This document shows, in pieces, positions 8,364-16,364 of a DNA stretch of 64,000 bases. Source of the DNA: Croceibacterium mercuriale (GTDB lineage: Bacteria; Pseudomonadota; Alphaproteobacteria; Sphingomonadales; Sphingomonadaceae); NCBI RefSeq assembly GCF_000802385.1, contig NZ_JTDN01000004.1, positions 1 through 64,000 of the forward strand, written 5' to 3'. The notes beneath the pieces are model-generated. The model saw only the letters and a list, made by a program, of their open reading frames with translations. It was not told where the DNA came from and did not search any database. Made by a program: the position numbers and the translations under genes. The first letter of the stretch is position 1. Every line of letters starts with the position of its first letter.

Positions 8364-9563
8364 ATGTTCGACGACATCCCGCCCCAGCTCTGGCCACTAA
8401 TCGTGCTGGCTGCGGCGGCGATCGTGCCGGTGCGCTACATCATCCGGCATGTGGTGCACACACCGCGGTGGCGCGAGATCACCCTGCTGCCGGAGGATCT
8501 GGGGTGGCGCACGCCTGCGAACCTGATTCGCAGCGTGGCGGCGCTCGTGCTGCTCGCCGCCCTCGCGATCTTCATCTTCACGCCGCAGGCGGCCCGGTTC
8601 GCGCAATCGTGGAGCTTTGCCGCCCTCGTGCTTGCCGGCCTTGGCACCTATGCCCTCCACACCGTCTGGCGCGGGCTGAAGGACGGCCATATCGAGCCGA
8701 TGAGCAGGGGCATGTCGTGGGAGTTCTCTCGCGAGGAGCAGCCAAAGCGGTTCTGGGTGTCGGTCGCGTGGAACACCCTCATCGGCGTCGGGATGTTTCT
8801 TGCGCTGATCGCTGGCTCGCTGTCCGAAAGCCGCGACAGCTGCGCCGAGGTTGACAGCGAAGGCGAAGCCCGCGCCGCCCTGCCTGCCTGCAACACGCTG
8901 CTGGCCGAAGCCGAGGATCCGGACAGGCGCGCCATGCTCCTGGCGGCGCGCGGCCGGATGCATCACTGGCTGGAGGAGCCGGCACGGGCGCTCGCCGACT
9001 ACTCCGCGGCGCTCGCGCTCGATCCGCAGGACGCCACCACCCTGCACAACCGCGCGCTGGTGCATGAGCAGATGGGCGATGCGGCCGCCGCTCTGGCAGA
9101 TTACAACGCTTTACTGATGGTGCAGCCGGACAATCCGGCGGGGCTGCTCGCGCGGGGCGAACTCCTGCACGAGATGGGCGCGCCGGATGCGGGCATTGCC
9201 GACTTCACCAGCGCCGCCACGCTGGAACAGAATGACCTGCAGGCGCTGGCCAACCGGGGCATGGCCTATGCCTGGCAGGGCGATCGCGCGGCCGCGCTGG
9301 CGGACCGCGCCCGGATCGCCGCTCGTGCCCCCGGCCACCCTGCCCTGCTGCGCATCGATACCCTGCTGGCGCTCAAGGCCGAGGACCAGCCCGCCGCTCT
9401 CGCCCTGCTCACCAGCAGCCTGCAGGCGGAACCGGATGACGCATGGGCCCTGATGCAGCGCGCCAACATCTACTGGAAGATGGGCGAGATGGATCTGGCG
9501 CGCGACGATGACGACCGGGTGGATCGGCTGCGCATGCAATACGAGCAGCAGAACGGACGATAG
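8364..9563 (+). CDS. TPR-repeat membrane protein
   Basis: A 399-residue protein starting MFDDIPPQLWPLIVLAAAA. The N-terminal 155 residues contain about four hydrophobic segments (roughly 10-28, 58-75, 82-100 and 135-152). The rest is a series of tetratricopeptide repeats, for example ARALADYSAALALDPQDATT and AAALADYNALLMVQPDNPAG, ending with ALMQRANIYWKMGEMDLARD. TPRs scaffold protein complexes, so this is probably an inner-membrane scaffold with a soluble TPR domain. The start at 8364 excludes a low-complexity upstream extension through the inverted repeat. Confidence 0.8.
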   Translation: MFDDIPPQLWPLIVLAAAAIVPVRYIIRHVVHTPRWREITLLPEDLGWRTPANLIRSVAALVLLAALAIFIFTPQAARFAQSWSFAALVLAGLGTYALHTVWRGLKDGHIEPMSRGMSWEFSREEQPKRFWVSVAWNTLIGVGMFLALIAGSLSESRDSCAEVDSEGEARAALPACNTLLAEAEDPDRRAMLLAARGRMHHWLEEPARALADYSAALALDPQDATTLHNRALVHEQMGDAAAALADYNALLMVQPDNPAGLLARGELLHEMGAPDAGIADFTSAATLEQNDLQALANRGMAYAWQGDRAAALADRARIAARAPGHPALLRIDTLLALKAEDQPAALALLTSSLQAEPDDAWALMQRANIYWKMGEMDLARDDDDRVDRLRMQYEQQNGR

Positions 9564-9570
9564 CGCCCGT

Positions 9571-10053
9571 CTACCCCAGCCGCCCCTCATCATCCACCAG
9601 CGACACCTGCCCGTCCCACGCCCACAGCACCAGGTTGCGCGCATCGGCCGGCGCGCCGCGGGCATAGCTGGGCACGACCAGCCCTGCGAAGCCGCCAGCG
9701 ATCAGCCGCTCCGCCAGTTCGTGCGTCGTCACAGCGCGGCCGGCCAGCATTGCATCCTGCCAAGCCGGGTCGGCCAGCAACTCCGGCGTGGCGCCATGCT
9801 CCGCCAGCGCCGCGGCGTCCGTCCCATCCACCAGCGGTCCCACATCGGCCCGCAGGCACACCAGCGTGGTCGGCTGCAGCAGCCCCACCCGGTTCGCTTC
9901 CCTGATGGCGGTATCGGGCGCCAGCGAGGTGTACAGCGCCGCGCGCCCAACCTGGTTGAACCGCCCGCCGAACCGCGCCGCGCCTTCGCCGGACAAAGCC
10001 GTACGCGCCCAGACCGGGTTCAGCGCACGATACAGCAGCCCCGAGTAGTGCAC
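9571..10053 (-). CDS. RES-domain toxin (NAD+-degrading family)
   Basis: A 160-residue RES-domain protein. The fold signature is YRALNPVWA, GEGAARFGGRFNQVGR (residues 22-37) and ALYTSLAPDTAIREANR. Known RES toxins (MbcT, ParT, RES/Xre systems) attack NAD+ by hydrolysis or phosphorolysis, or ADP-ribosylate targets, and arrest growth. The antitoxin gene lies 11 bp upstream on the same strand, the standard order. The C-terminal NLVLWAWDGQVSLVDDEGRL is typical of the family. The length is normal and no damage is seen. Confidence 0.9.
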   Translation of the reverse strand: MHYSGLLYRALNPVWARTALSGEGAARFGGRFNQVGRAALYTSLAPDTAIREANRVGLLQPTTLVCLRADVGPLVDGTDAAALAEHGATPELLADPAWQDAMLAGRAVTTHELAERLIAGGFAGLVVPSYARGAPADARNLVLWAWDGQVSLVDDEGRLG

Positions 10054-10064
10054 CGCCTCAAGCT

Positions 10065-10415
10065 TCAGGCGTAGACGCCGGCATCCACCGCATCGACATA
10101 GCGCAGCACGTCGTCCGCGCGGTTCTCGTGCACCAGCTGCATCGCGGTGCGGTTGTCGAAGCCGGACAGCGGCTCCGACCGGTACCAGGCATAGGCCAGC
10201 AGCGGCGATCCGAAGCGGGTCTCCACCTTGTTCAGGATCTCCACCATCTGCCGCAGCCGCCGCTGCGTGCGGTCGGAGGCGATCCGCTCCTTGCGCTGCA
10301 CGGCATCCTTGCCGAGGCCCAGCGAGCGCGCCAGTTCGTCACTGGTGGTGCGCAGCACGGCGGCGATCTTGCGCGGGGCGAACTGCCCGTGATCGGTATA
10401 GGCGGCGAGTACCAT
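10065..10415 (-). CDS. Xre/MbcA/ParS-type antitoxin of the RES pair
   Basis: A 116-residue protein. The N-terminal half is an Xre-like DNA-binding domain (APRKIAAVLRTTSDELARSL) and the C-terminus is the toxin-binding domain (LLAYAWYRSEPLSGFDNRTA, then MQLVHENRADDVLRYVDAVDAG), which inserts into the RES active site. The ATG follows GGGAAG. Such antitoxins usually autorepress the operon by binding the promoter just upstream, here near 10416-10490. Confidence 0.9.
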   Translation of the reverse strand: MVLAAYTDHGQFAPRKIAAVLRTTSDELARSLGLGKDAVQRKERIASDRTQRRLRQMVEILNKVETRFGSPLLAYAWYRSEPLSGFDNRTAMQLVHENRADDVLRYVDAVDAGVYA

Positions 10416-10493
10416 GATGCATCTTCCCAGAAATACTGACGTTGATATATGCCAGAATGGACGGCAGGCAAGCGCCCGGGCAGGAGCATCGGA

Positions 10494-11077
10494 ATGTTTG
10501 GCTATTTCCTCAACCGCTGGATCATGACCCGCCGGTTCGAGCAGGTCGAGGCACGCTATGTCTACCGCCGCCGCCCCGATCTGCCCGGCATCGCCCTGTC
10601 AGCGGAGGAGCGGCAGGCGACGTTGCGCGCATTCCGCCGGCGGTACTGGCGCCATATCCTGCTGCTCTATGGCGGGCTCATCGCACTGGCGGCGGCAGCG
10701 GCGCTGGCGCTGCAATCCTGGGCTTTGACGATCGTATCGCCATGCCCATCGGCTACACGCTGGCAGCGTTGCTGATCGTCGTGATCGTGCGGGAACAGCG
10801 CAGTTGGGCGCGCCTGCCGGAAACACTGTACGCCGGTCGCCCGCCGGTTGCCGCCACGGTGCCCACCGGCACCTGGGCGCAACGCTACGCGGCGCCGTCG
10901 CGGCGGTGATCATGGCCGGTCTAGGGGGCGCTCGTCCTGATCTATGGCGCGATCGCCGCGCTGCTGGTCCCCCGCTCCGCCGGTGCGGAGCTGGGCCACT
11001 GGCTGATCTTCACGGCCTTCGCGACCGGGTTTCTGATGGCTGTCGCAGGCGCTGTCATCAAAGCGCGGCGGGCCTGA
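10494..11077 (+). pseudogene. Frameshifted small membrane-protein gene
   Basis: The gene begins at ATG 10494 after AGGAGC. It reads MFGYFLNRWIMTRRFEQVEA and on to a membrane helix (HILLLYGGLIALAAAAALAL) at about 10715. The coherent sequence then continues in another frame (DDRIAMPIGYTLAALLIVVI). It shifts again near 10890 (AAVIMAGLGG) and once more at a five-G run at 10924-10928 (ALVLIYGAIAALLVP), ending at 11077. Three frame changes and about four predicted membrane helices indicate a decayed multi-pass membrane protein, unless the changes are sequencing indels. No family was recognised. Confidence 0.6.
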
Positions 11078-11084
11078 CACCGCC

Positions 11085-12326
11085 TTACCCGAACGCCACC
11101 GCCACCCGTGCAAGCCGCGCCTCGACCTCCCCGGCGGACTCCCTCACCCCCAGCTCCCCGCTCAACCGCGGCCATTCCGCCAGCGCCCCGCGCACCTCGT
11201 CAATCACCGACGCGATGCTCCGCTCCGCCAGTCCATGCCGCCGCCCCAGCGCCACTACCTGCGCATGGCGGATCGCCCGGCCCTCCCCTTCCACCGCCAG
11301 ATAATGCTCGCCCCCCGGCCCGGCGGAGCAGGTGAGGTCATAGGCCGGCGCCAGCCGCCACCCGCCCGCCTCGTCCTGCAGGAAGGCATGCTGGCGCGTG
11401 TGATCGTCGCGATTGTGGGCCAGCACGTTGAACACCATGCGGCGGAACGCCTCGGCCACGTCGCCCGCGTGGCGCGTGATCGCCAGCGTCGCGCGCAGGA
11501 AGCCGTCATAATCGAGGCTCGGCATGTCGGACGAAGCCTCCAGCGCGCCCGCCAGCGACACCATGTGCACCCGTACGCCCCCCTCTGATCCGGCACCGGG
11601 CCGGTCGAAGCGCCGCGTGGCAAAGTGGCCCGGACCGTCTGCGGACGGCAGCAGCCGCGTCTCCGCCATGGCGATGCCGGCCAGCCGCGCCATCCGGGCA
11701 TAGGCTTCCTCCACCGAGCCGCTATCGGGATTGTCCACTGGCGCGCGGAACTTCACGATCCATCCATCCCCGCCGGGCAGCACCGCGCCATCGGTGCCCA
11801 GCCCGACATGCACCTTGGGTCGCGCTCCGCCCGATGCGCCGCCCAGTCGCGCCAGCAGGTCCAGCGCATCGGTTTCCTCGCCCGCCAGCACCGCCTGTGC
11901 TTCCGCCGCCAGCGCGTCGAGGTCGATGCCGCCCGCCAGTTCCTCCGCCGGCACCGCCGGTTCGAACACCAGCGCGCCCCGGCCATCCCGGCCTACCAGC
12001 GCCAGCCGGTCCGCGGGGCTCAGCGTCGCCAGAACCACCCCCTGCCGCGCCAGCCGCCGGCGCAGCAGCAGGTGGCCCCAAGCATCGGGCAGGCTGTCGG
12101 ACAGGAAGCCGTGCAACCCGCCGAACGCCTGCCCACGGGCGCCATGCAGCCCCGGCAGCGGCGGGTACAGCAGCGGATCGACCTGCCACCCCTGCGCAAT
12201 GACTGTGTCGCTCCATTCCAGTTGCGCCAGCCCGCCGGCCATCGCCAGCCGCCCGATCGCCTCCGCAGGCGCGCGCTCATCGCGCACCATGCCGATCTGC
12301 AGCGGAGTACCGGGTGTCAGCCTCAC
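11085..12326 (-). CDS. hipA: HipA-family serine/threonine kinase toxin
   Basis: A 413-residue HipA-type kinase. Characterised HipA phosphorylates glutamyl-tRNA synthetase and causes growth arrest or persistence. Visible motifs are the N-terminal HipA domain (FGGLHGFLSDSLPDAWGHLL, residues 68-87), GGARPK at 166-171, a probable ATP lysine in WIVKFRAP (Lys192), the catalytic loop NVLAHNRDDHTRQ at 300-312 and the DFG-equivalent AYDLT at 328-332. It overlaps the upstream hipB-like gene by 4 bp. Compared with E. coli HipA the catalytic loop reads NRDDH rather than NNDAH, within family variation. The substrate here is unknown. Confidence 0.92.
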   Translation of the reverse strand: MRLTPGTPLQIGMVRDERAPAEAIGRLAMAGGLAQLEWSDTVIAQGWQVDPLLYPPLPGLHGARGQAFGGLHGFLSDSLPDAWGHLLLRRRLARQGVVLATLSPADRLALVGRDGRGALVFEPAVPAEELAGGIDLDALAAEAQAVLAGEETDALDLLARLGGASGGARPKVHVGLGTDGAVLPGGDGWIVKFRAPVDNPDSGSVEEAYARMARLAGIAMAETRLLPSADGPGHFATRRFDRPGAGSEGGVRVHMVSLAGALEASSDMPSLDYDGFLRATLAITRHAGDVAEAFRRMVFNVLAHNRDDHTRQHAFLQDEAGGWRLAPAYDLTCSAGPGGEHYLAVEGEGRAIRHAQVVALGRRHGLAERSIASVIDEVRGALAEWPRLSGELGVRESAGEVEARLARVAVAFG

Positions 12327-12640
12327 GGCTTTGCCCGCGCTGACGGCGCCCGCTGGCGGACTTTTGGCGCGGCGGCCGCCTGCTGCCGCAGCAACTCATC
12401 CATCGAACTCGCCGCCACCTTGGGAAACAGGTCGCCTACCCCTTCCTCGCACCGCAAGGCCACGGCCGCACGCACCAGATCCTCGATGGAGGCTTTCCCC
12501 TGCCCCTCCAGCCGCCGCCAGGTGCGATAGGCCACCCCTGCCCGCTCTGCTGCTGCGGCCTGCGTATAGCCCAGCCCGATCCGGCGGGCCTTCACTCGCC
12601 GGCCCAGATCGGCGATGATTTCTAATGGAGTATGAAGCAT
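12323..12640 (-). CDS. hipB: HipB-like Xre-family antitoxin/repressor
   Basis: A 105-residue protein starting MLHTPLEIIADLGRRVKARR. The helix-turn-helix is GLGYTQAAAAERAGVAYRTW followed by RRLEGQGKASIEDLVRAAVAL. The C-terminal tail is basic and Ala-rich. It overlaps hipA, as in known hipBA operons, where HipB binds HipA and represses the promoter. The start was chosen at 12640; an upstream in-frame start at 12712 would run through the candidate operator. Confidence 0.85.
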   Translation of the reverse strand: MLHTPLEIIADLGRRVKARRIGLGYTQAAAAERAGVAYRTWRRLEGQGKASIEDLVRAAVALRCEEGVGDLFPKVAASSMDELLRQQAAAAPKVRQRAPSARAKP

Positions 12641-12641
12641 T

Positions 12642-12655
12642 GTCCTTATATGGAC
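12642..12655. promoter_or_regulatory. Candidate HipB operator GTCC-N6-GGAC
   Basis: GTCCTTATATGGAC is a short dyad with an AT-rich centre directly upstream of the hipB start, resembling the dyad-with-AT-spacer operators of HipB-type repressors. Only one copy is obvious. Confidence 0.4.
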
Positions 12656-12718
12656 GATTAACTCTCCCGTAGCAATCTTAATGACCATAGTTGGCCACCG
12701 CTGAACGCCCACCGCCGT

Positions 12719-13558
12719 CTAACGTAGCGCCGCCAGGAAGCTCGTCGCCGTCAGTTCCGCATGGGCCTCCAAAGGCGGGCGCAGGCTGAAAGCTTTGGGG
12801 GTGCGCGCGAAATCATACAGCCGCACCAGGTGCCAATCATCCCGCCTCGCCTCGGCTACGGCCACTTCGTTACGGCTGATGTGGAAGGGGGTGCGCTCCC
12901 AGCCATTGGTGGTCTTCACCTCCACCAACCGCTCGCGCCCGTCGGGCAGGAAGCTGGCGATGTCATAGCCATAGCCGTCCCCATCCTCCTGCGCGGTCCA
13001 GCGCACCTTGCGCGCCAGATCGTCGCGCCCCGCGGCGGCCAGCTGCTGGCGTTCATGCGCCAGCACCAACTCCTCGCCCGCCTGGCCCAGCGCCCGATTG
13101 CGCGCATCCCGCTCCGCCACGTCATACTTGCGACCGATTGCCGCGATGAAGGCGGGATCGACCGGCGGCGGTTCGTTGCGCTGCGCCGGCGGCGGGCCGA
13201 TCCACAGCCGTGCGGCGCTGTCGGCCACTGCGGACTGCCCTGCCCGGCCCGCCTTGGGCGCCAACCAGCCCGGGTGCTGGTTCAGCCACCGGAGCACGCC
13301 ATCAACCAGCGCATTCTGGAAGTTCGCCGCCGGCTTGTAGCCGTTGATCCATGGCTGCCCCAGCCCGAGCATGACCGCGCTGATGTTCTGGTGCTTGAAC
13401 TCGATAGAGCCACGACCGCGGTCGATCTGCCCCTGCAACACCCGGTTGTGTTCCGCCTTGCTGAAGGACCGCCTTGCCAGCTCGTCGGCCAGCATGGCGA
13501 AGTAATCCGCCACGATCCCGTCGATCTCCGCGCCGCTCCAGTCGCTGCCGGCCGGCAT
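12719..13558 (-). CDS. DUF3883 (NOV_C-like) domain protein
   Basis: A 279-residue protein starting MPAGSDWSGAEIDGIVADYF. The C-terminal third carries the DUF3883 signature GYDIASFLPDGRERLVEVKTTNG with RTPFHISRNEVAVAEARRDD and WHLVRLYDF, whose fold resembles PD-(D/E)xK nucleases (E-x-K in VEVKTT). DUF3883 domains are frequent in restriction and other defence loci. The first half (AEHNRVLQGQIDRGRGSIEF) matches a region commonly linked to DUF3883. It lies 111 bp from a divergent phosphoesterase gene. The molecular role is unproven. Confidence 0.8.
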   Translation of the reverse strand: MPAGSDWSGAEIDGIVADYFAMLADELARRSFSKAEHNRVLQGQIDRGRGSIEFKHQNISAVMLGLGQPWINGYKPAANFQNALVDGVLRWLNQHPGWLAPKAGRAGQSAVADSAARLWIGPPPAQRNEPPPVDPAFIAAIGRKYDVAERDARNRALGQAGEELVLAHERQQLAAAGRDDLARKVRWTAQEDGDGYGYDIASFLPDGRERLVEVKTTNGWERTPFHISRNEVAVAEARRDDWHLVRLYDFARTPKAFSLRPPLEAHAELTATSFLAALR

Positions 13559-13669
13559 CAGCGCCGCCTCACGGTTCTGGGGTGGAGGAACTCCATAAGC
13601 TGGCAGGATAGCGGCACAGACCTGCTTGCCAAGGCGCGAACCGGATCGCTCCGCAATCGTTCGGCTGTC

Positions 13670-14173
13670 ATGGCCACCTTCTTCACCGCGGACACCCATT
13701 TCGGCGACCATCGCACGATCAACCTGTGGCGCCGCCCCTTCTCCGACACCCTCACCATGGACGCCCTGCTGATTGAGCGCTGGAACGCCACCGTCGCGCC
13801 CGGGGACACCGTCTGGCACCTGGGCGACGTTGCCCGCCGCGCCGCTGATGTGCCTGCCTTGTTGGCCCGCCTGAACGGCACCAAGCACCTGCTGCGCGGC
13901 AACAACGACCCCGACGCCACTTTGCAGGCCGAAGGCTGGGTCAGCACCGCCGCCTATGCCGAGATCGCGCAGGACGGCCACGCCCTTGTCCTGTGCCATT
14001 ATCCGTTCCGCAGCTGGAACGGCCAGCACAAGCGTGCCCTCAACCTGCACGGCCACAGCCACGGCCGGCTGAAGCCGATACCGCGCCAGTTCGATGTCGG
14101 CGTGGACGTGCATGGCTGGGCGCCGGTCACGCTGGCGCAGCTGCTGGCAGGGCGGGTGAAACAAGTGGGCTAA
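13670..14173 (+). CDS. Calcineurin-like metallophosphoesterase
   Basis: A 167-residue enzyme with a complete dimetal phosphoesterase motif set: FTADTHFGDH near the start, TVWHLGDVARR, LLRGNNDPD, LVLCHYPFRSW and LHGHSHGRLK. These compact phosphoesterases hydrolyse phosphodiesters or phosphomonoesters, and the substrate is unknown. The ATG at 13670 is taken because the conserved beta strand begins immediately after it; a much longer upstream frame is antisense to DUF3883. Confidence 0.85.
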   Translation: MATFFTADTHFGDHRTINLWRRPFSDTLTMDALLIERWNATVAPGDTVWHLGDVARRAADVPALLARLNGTKHLLRGNNDPDATLQAEGWVSTAAYAEIAQDGHALVLCHYPFRSWNGQHKRALNLHGHSHGRLKPIPRQFDVGVDVHGWAPVTLAQLLAGRVKQVG

Positions 14174-14201
14174 AGATGATGGACCAAGTCAGGGACAGCG
14201 T

Positions 14202-14447
14202 ATGGAAACTGTTAACATTCGCGATGCCAAGACGCACCTGTGGCGCCTACTCGCCCAGTTCGCCGACGGCGACAGCGTGGTGATCGCCCGCGCCGGCAAA
14301 CCGGTCGCCTGCCTCGTGCCCGTGGAGCCGCCGGCAGTGCCTGCCCCGCGCCGCCTGGGCTTCATGGCCGGCCAGCTGCGCATGCCCGATGATTTCGACC
14401 GCATGGGGCAGGACGAGGTGGAGGCGCTGTTCGGCGGCCGGCCGTGA
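14202..14447 (+). CDS. Phd/YefM-type antitoxin
   Basis: An 81-residue protein starting METVNIRDAKTHLWRLLAQF and continuing with DSVVIARAGKPVACLVPV, the classic prevent-host-death antitoxin fold. The C-terminal tail MPDDFDRMGQDEVEALFGG is the usual toxin-binding helix (consensus ending FD-x-M-x-x-D-EIxxLF). It is intact, but its partner vapC, overlapping at 14444, is frameshifted. Confidence 0.9.
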   Translation: METVNIRDAKTHLWRLLAQFADGDSVVIARAGKPVACLVPVEPPAVPAPRRLGFMAGQLRMPDDFDRMGQDEVEALFGGRP

Positions 14448-14830
14448 AGCTGCTGCTCGACACGTATCTGCTGCTATGGGCCGCGGCCCTGCCGGGTCGC
14501 CTGTCCCCATACCGCCACCGCGCTGATCGAGGACCCGGCAGACGACCTCATGTTCAGCGCCGCCAGCCTGTGGGAGGTCGCGATCAAGAGCAGCCCGGGG
14601 CGGGAAGATTCCGCCGTTGATCCCGCCCTGCTGCGTCGTGGCCTGCTTGACGATAGCTATATCGAGCTGCCCGTCACCAGCGCCCACGCGGTCACCGTGG
14701 CCACCCTGCGCCCGATCCACCGCGACCCGTTCGACCAGTTGCTGGTCGCGCAGGCGCAGACGGAAGGTGTGACCCTGCTGCGCGGACGGACTGGTGTGCC
14801 GCTATCCGGGGCCGATCCGACGGGTCTTAA
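14444..14830 (+). pseudogene. vapC: Frameshifted PIN-domain (VapC-like) toxin
   Basis: The GTG at 14444 overlaps the antitoxin stop and begins KLLLDTYLLLWAAALPGRLS, the PIN-domain N-terminus, with DTY where the family has DTH. At a CCCC run near 14504-14510 the coherent frame shifts by one base and continues TATALIEDPADDLMFSAASL WEVAIKSS with LPVTSAHAVTVATLRPIHRDPFDQLLVAQA. A second shift near 14781 restores ADGLVCRYPGPIRRV, the family's C-terminus, and the expected stop is displaced by an extra T. Three indels mean no full PIN domain can be made, so the toxin is probably dead while the antitoxin persists. Confidence 0.85.
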
Positions 14831-14924
14831 GGCGGCGCGATCCGGAACAAGCGAATGATCCGCCTTCCCACGCACCGGCACATGCGTCATTCTGCAGACG
14901 GATCGCGGCAGGGAGCATGGTCGG

Positions 14925-16364
14925 GTGAGCTTCTGGGTCATAGTCATCGGCATCATCCTGTTCCTCGGCTGGCTGGGCCAGTTCCGCACTGGCAGTGCCT
15001 CGACCACGCATGCATCAAAGCCGCCATCGCGCCTGCAACAGACGATCGCCACAACCAAGGCGGCGGCCATGCCGCCTCCACATGTCGCCAACCAGCCGCA
15101 AGGTCTGCTCGGCGAACTCAACGAAAGCCTCTCGCGTGTCCAGGCGGTACAAGAGGCCACCAGCCGACTGCAACGCGACATGTCGCTCGAACGCGTTTTG
15201 ATCGAAGCCGCGATGAGAACCGCCGAGACACGCCTAGCCGCTGATCAGGCCCGGCGCGCAATGACACCAGAAGGACGCCGGATATATGATCAGGCGTTCA
15301 AACGCCTGCAAGGCTTGGATCTCGGATCAGCGGGAGGGTCCACGCTAGTCCCAGATTACCGCAAGCCCGATTTTACATTTCCGCAAACTCACTACGGCTC
15401 CGATGTGGCGGAAGCCATTCGCGAGAAGATTGCGGCACTGCAGGACGAGCGCAATACCTTCATAGTCGAGATCAAAACTCGGATAGCGAGCAGTAATCTT
15501 GCCCCCAATGTGCTCACGGCGCTGCATGAACTCGGCAGCCGGAAGGCGTCCGCTTCGCTGAGGTCTGTCCTGGGTCTTTCGATCATGGATCTCCTGCCTG
15601 ATAGCGATCGACTCACATCTTTCACTGCGCGAGGCGCCAGCACCGCACATCCCCTTCCGCCACCGACGCCTGTTGCGCCTGCTTCGTCAACTGCGCCCCC
15701 GGTGGATCGGCCGCTGACCCACACTGCCGCTATACGAGCGGAAGCCGAGGCTCGGGGCATAAACTGCCTGCTCCACTTCACCGACCTGCGGAGCCTGCCG
15801 CGTATCCTGCAGACCGGGCTGCAATCAGTCGCGGCAATGCGCGCGGCGGGCACGCCGTTCCGCTTCAACGATCACCTGCGCCTCGACGGGCAGCCCGATG
15901 GCATCAGCCTGTCGATCGGGCATCCCAATCATCGCATGTTCTACAAATGCCGCAACACCGGCCCGGTGCGCGATTGGTGCGTGCTGGTGCTCGATCCGGC
16001 CATCTTGTGGAGTCTGCCCGTTGCCTTCAACCGCCATAACGCCGCCGACAAACGGATGACCGGCCTGCCGCTGCAGCAGCGCCGGGATCCCGCCGCCCTG
16101 GCCGCCATGTTCGCACCCGCGGATGGCCTGCCGGATCGTGCTGCCGCACGGTTGCGCCCCTGCGACCCGACCGATGTGCAGGCAGAGGTACTGGTGCTTG
16201 CGCCCATCCCTGCAGCCCGTATCACCGGCATCGTGTTCCAGAACCATGCCAACGCCGCCGCGCACCGCACCCTGCTGGGCCCCCGCCGCAGCTTCGTGCA
16301 CGATCGCGATCCCGGCTTCTTCTCCGGCCGCGACTACGTCCGCCGCGCCGGATGGAGCTTCTGA
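14925..16364 (+). CDS. darT1: DarT1-like DNA ADP-ribosyltransferase toxin with N-terminal membrane anchor
   Basis: A 479-residue protein with a GTG start. Residues 265-479 form a DarT (DUF4433) domain: the NAD-binding start CLLHFTDLRSLPRILQTGLQ (281-300), SIGHPNHRMFYKC and the catalytic glutamate in DVQAEVLVLAPIP (Glu421). DarT enzymes ADP-ribosylate bases in DNA using NAD+. Unusually, the N-terminus is a membrane helix (SFWVIVIGIILFLGWLGQF, residues 2-20), followed by a helical region (60-230) and a Pro/Ala linker, so the toxin appears tethered to the inner membrane. The next gene encodes the matching NADAR-type antitoxin with a stop/start overlap. The DarT1 rather than DarT2 assignment rests on that partner. 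Confidence 0.82.
   Translation: MSFWVIVIGIILFLGWLGQFRTGSASTTHASKPPSRLQQTIATTKAAAMPPPHVANQPQGLLGELNESLSRVQAVQEATSRLQRDMSLERVLIEAAMRTAETRLAADQARRAMTPEGRRIYDQAFKRLQGLDLGSAGGSTLVPDYRKPDFTFPQTHYGSDVAEAIREKIAALQDERNTFIVEIKTRIASSNLAPNVLTALHELGSRKASASLRSVLGLSIMDLLPDSDRLTSFTARGASTAHPLPPPTPVAPASSTAPPVDRPLTHTAAIRAEAEARGINCLLHFTDLRSLPRILQTGLQSVAAMRAAGTPFRFNDHLRLDGQPDGISLSIGHPNHRMFYKCRNTGPVRDWCVLVLDPAILWSLPVAFNRHNAADKRMTGLPLQQRRDPAALAAMFAPADGLPDRAAARLRPCDPTDVQAEVLVLAPIPAARITGIVFQNHANAAAHRTLLGPRRSFVHDRDPGFFSGRDYVRRAGWSF

Noticed and set aside
12761-13669. Long N-terminal extension of the metallophosphoesterase
   Set aside because: It is antisense to the DUF3883 gene; the phosphoesterase fold begins at the ATG at 13670.
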